From the NCBI GenBank assembly GCA_012963655.1, contig DTVI01000464.1:1-15701 (forward strand): a DNA stretch of 15,701 nucleotides. The letters are read 5' to 3'. A program made the translations under genes and the position numbers. This DNA is from Sulfurimonas sp. Lineage in GTDB: Bacteria > Campylobacterota > Campylobacteria > Campylobacterales > Sulfurimonadaceae. The notes beneath the pieces were generated by a model. That model searched no databases. It saw only the letters and a list, made by a program, of their open reading frames with translations, and had not been told where the DNA came from. Positions 14,249-15,701 of this stretch are shown here, piece by piece; position 1 is the stretch's first letter; each line of letters opens with the position of its first letter.

Positions 14249-14300
14249 AAATCATGAAAGAAACATTTAATATCTTGTCTCTAATAAAACAAGGAACAAT

Positions 14301-14888
14301 ATGTTGAAAAACCTAAGACAGTTATTCTTATTTTTGGTAGTTATTGTATTTGTTACGGCTTGTAGTAAGAGTGAAGCACAGAAAGAAGCTGATAAGCAAA
14401 GAGAAATCAATGCTAATAAAAGAGAGTTCATTGTACAGATGAAAGATGGAAAAGAATTTATTTTTAAGACGCCAAAAAGGTTTTTTCATAGTTTGAAGTT
14501 TGATGATGAAGGTTATTTAGTTCAAGCCTATGTTGATTTTAAGTCTGACAAAATACCAAATTATTCAGGAAATGAAGATTTTAAAGTGAAGATTTTTATG
14601 CATAAATTTACTTATGAACATCATCTTGGCCATTTAGGATATTTTTCTCCTGATGATGTCTTTAGTAAAAAACGTGGACTTTATGAACAAATTGATATAG
14701 AGGAAAATGTTACAAAAGTATATCCACAAAATACAAACTGGGCATATACGTTAGAAACATATGAGTGGATTCGTATGAAAAATAAAAAAAACGTACATCG
14801 GTTAGTTTTGCCAAATAATGAGTATGTTAAATACAATCATCCATTTTCAACCGTATATTATTTTCAAACAACAGTAAAAAATATATAG
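14301..14888 (+). CDS. Lipoprotein of unknown function
   Basis: Type II signal peptide: a basic start, hydrophobic residues about 8-18 and a lipobox FVTAC with C21. The next residues (SKSEAQKEADKQREINANKRE) are a charged tether. The remaining 150 residues alternate aromatic and basic beta-type stretches and contain no further cysteine, catalytic motif or recognised domain; the C-terminus is tyrosine- and phenylalanine-rich (STVYYFQTTVKNI). AAGGA six bases before the ATG supports the start. It sits 52 bases after the DUF188 gene and may be in the same transcript. The 157 bases after it hold an imperfect inverted repeat (14892-14906 with 14961-14971) and the promoter of the toxin-antitoxin genes. 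Confidence 0.8.
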   Translation: MLKNLRQLFLFLVVIVFVTACSKSEAQKEADKQREINANKREFIVQMKDGKEFIFKTPKRFFHSLKFDDEGYLVQAYVDFKSDKIPNYSGNEDFKVKIFMHKFTYEHHLGHLGYFSPDDVFSKKRGLYEQIDIEENVTKVYPQNTNWAYTLETYEWIRMKNKKNVHRLVLPNNEYVKYNHPFSTVYYFQTTVKNI

Positions 14889-15013
14889 AAGGCTTCATTA
14901 AATAAAGATAGTCGCAAAATTTAATTTAAAGTAAACGCACACCCGAATTAACTTTGGATGTTTATTGAAGCAGTTAATAAATAATTTTATATATATCATC
15001 ATATGAGTTTTGC

Positions 15014-15019
15014 TATAAT
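15014..15019 (+). promoter_or_regulatory. Extended -10 box of the toxin-antitoxin operon
   Basis: TGCTATAAT (15011-15019) is an extended -10; transcription should start near 15026, giving a leader of about 20 bases that ends with AAGGA and the antitoxin ATG. The exact inverted copy at the window end starts pairing at 15028, just after this start point. Confidence 0.6.
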
Positions 15020-15027
15020 TAGGTAAA

Positions 15028-15073
15028 TAATATTAAGGAAATAAAATGCATACTTTAACTGTTCAAGTTCAAG
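15028..15073. repeat. Left arm of a long inverted repeat around the toxin-antitoxin pair
   Basis: These 46 bases (leader, AAGGA, ATG and the first nine antitoxin codons) are the exact reverse complement of 15656-15701. Similarity continues past 15073 for about 12 more bases with one mismatch and one indel. It may also extend upstream, but the window ends at the matching base of the right arm. Confidence 0.95.
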
Positions 15074-15303
15074 ATAGTGTTTTTCAAGAATTTTTAAACT
15101 TTATTTCAAAAAGAAAAGAAACAATTAAAATCAAGCAAGATGAAAAAATGGAAGATGATCCATATTTTTATGAAAGACAAAAAGAACTTAATAGCATACG
15201 AGAAAATATCAAAAATGGAACGAGTGAACTAGTATCTTTTGAAGCGTTTGAGAGTAGAGCAGACACTTTAGAAAAAGAGCTTGATTTAAAATATGCAAAT
15301 TAA
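15046..15303 (+). CDS. Antitoxin of a type II toxin-antitoxin pair
   Basis: 85-residue, highly charged protein that should neutralise the toxin encoded next and perhaps repress the operon. It opens with a short beta strand (MHTLTVQVQDSVFQEFLNFI), a pattern seen in ribbon-helix-helix-like or Phd-like antitoxins, then a lysine/glutamate-rich helix and a C-terminal tail (about 60-85) likely to wrap the toxin. I cannot name the subfamily. AAGGA six bases upstream supports the ATG. Its stop overlaps the toxin start by 11 bases, the usual arrangement. The first nine codons and the ribosome-binding site recur as an inverted exact copy at the window end. Confidence 0.8.
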   Translation: MHTLTVQVQDSVFQEFLNFISKRKETIKIKQDEKMEDDPYFYERQKELNSIRENIKNGTSELVSFEAFESRADTLEKELDLKYAN

Positions 15304-15574
15304 GCTTGATAAAAAGTTTGAAAAGAATTTTAATCAAATTTTTGAATATATCGCTCAAGACAAACTCTCAGCTTCTAAAAAGTTCAAAAAAGACTTATTC
15401 AAACAATTAAAAAATATTCCCAACAACCCTTACAAGTTTAGACAATCATTTTATTTTGACAATGAAACAATACGAGATATGACGTTTAATGGCTACACCA
15501 TTATTTATGAAGTTGATTTAGACAACAATCAAATTATTATTCTTAATATCTTTAATAAGAACAATCCTACTTAG
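15293..15574 (+). CDS. RelE/ParE-family toxin
   Basis: 93-residue basic protein with the ParE/RelE layout: two N-terminal helices (FEKNFNQIFEYIAQDKLSAS, then KKFKKDLFKQLKNIPNNPYK), a loop with FRQS, and a beta sheet (IRDMTFNGYTIIYEVDL, NQIIILNIFNKNNP). RelE members cut ribosomal mRNA and ParE members inhibit gyrase; the Y-x-I-I-Y-E-V strand and the NKNNP ending look more like the ParE/YoeB-like clade, but the target cannot be told from sequence. The overlap with the antitoxin frame argues for coupled translation. Downstream, no convincing terminator is seen. Confidence 0.85.
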   Translation: MQIKLDKKFEKNFNQIFEYIAQDKLSASKKFKKDLFKQLKNIPNNPYKFRQSFYFDNETIRDMTFNGYTIIYEVDLDNNQIIILNIFNKNNPT

Positions 15575-15600
15575 GCTAATGTATTCATCAACTCAATTTT

Positions 15601-15651
15601 TTAATCTCTTCTTGCATTTAGTGCCAGAATTATGAATATAAATAAAAACAA
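15601..15651 (-). pseudogene. Possible C-terminal remnant of a second toxin
   Basis: On the minus strand the frame reads LFLFIFIILALNARRD and stops. The hydrophobic strand followed by ALNARRD resembles the last strand and basic tail of ParE/RelE-type toxins. It is preceded in frame by a stop codon and sits next to the inverted antitoxin start, so it could be what is left of an inverted toxin-antitoxin copy after an internal deletion. Seventeen codons are too few for certainty. Confidence 0.3.
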
Positions 15652-15683
15652 CTAACTTGAACTTGAACAGTTAAAGTATGCAT
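15630..15683 (-). pseudogene. Truncated inverted copy of the antitoxin 5' end
   Basis: With ATG at 15683 and an AAGGA at the same distance as in the intact gene, the frame reads MHTLTVQVQ identically, then VSCFYLYS and a stop. It is thus a 17-residue broken antitoxin start. Its promoter region, if copied too, lies beyond the window. Confidence 0.6.
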
Positions 15684-15701
15684 TTTATTTCCTTAATATT
15701 A
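15656..15701. repeat. Right arm of the inverted repeat (cut by the window end)
   Basis: Exact reverse complement of 15028-15073. The match runs to the very last base of the window, so the true arm may be longer. Arms are separated by 582 bases that hold most of the antitoxin gene and the whole toxin gene. Confidence 0.95.

Noticed and set aside
14892..14971. Imperfect inverted repeat GCTTCA...AATAAA with TTTATTGAAGC
   Set aside because: Arms contain a three-base bulge and are about 54 bases apart; no T-run, so neither a clear terminator nor an element end.
1..15701. CRISPR arrays, tRNA or rRNA genes, prophage or restriction genes
   Set aside because: No regularly spaced direct repeats, cloverleaf-like segments, rRNA sequence or such protein motifs were seen.

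Overview
The window is AT-rich chromosomal DNA, tightly packed, with no gene-free stretch longer than about 185 bases. Gene content points to Campylobacterota (a Sulfurimonas-, Sulfurovum- or Arcobacter-like organism): a MagIII-type DNA glycosylase without an Fe-S cluster, a single-domain globin beside a Crp/Fnr-type regulator as in the Campylobacter NssR/Cgb pair, TATAAT-type promoters without clear -35 boxes, and heavy use of AT-rich codons. This assignment is inference from gene families, not a phylogenetic test.

Left part (1-4174): the 3' end of an unidentified gene, then an assembly ATPase of the GspE/PilB/MshE type carrying an MshEN (c-di-GMP binding) domain, the inner-membrane platform protein GspF, and a 29-residue single-span membrane protein that standard length cut-offs miss. 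Two type IV pilin-like proteins on the opposite strand converge on this operon. Together they form part of a type IV pilus, MSHA-like or type II secretion machine.

Middle part (4323-8970): agmatine deiminase (minus strand) and alanine racemase (plus strand) diverge across a roughly 32-bp tandem duplication that carries two TATAAT boxes and an 11-codon upstream frame. Alanine racemase is followed without gaps by tRNA pseudouridine synthase TruC and a cysteine-free Crp/Fnr-family regulator. A perfect 14-bp Fnr-like palindrome lies between this regulator and a Vgb/Cgb-type globin. It is centred exactly where a class II activator site should be relative to the globin -10 box, so the regulator probably controls the globin in response to nitric oxide or oxygen. 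A bidirectional terminator separates the globin from the convergent MagIII-like gene and lies inside that gene's last codons.

Right-middle part (9154-12278): an NlpC/P60 lipoprotein, an unknown 129-residue protein, a PP0621-type zinc-ribbon membrane protein, a two-span membrane protein with a cysteine-containing tail, a second RluA-family synthase, and a secreted protein with an exact Ile/Met heptad repeat. Back-to-back promoters drive the pair at 10514/10580.

Right end (12429-15701): DbpA RNA helicase coupled to a YaiI/YqxD (DUF188) protein, a lipoprotein of unknown function, and a ParE/RelE-type toxin-antitoxin pair. The last 46 bases of the window are an exact inverted copy of the antitoxin's ribosome-binding site, start codon and first nine codons. 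Next to that copy is a stretch resembling the C-terminus of another toxin. This inverted repeat around a toxin-antitoxin module is the most unusual structure in the window.
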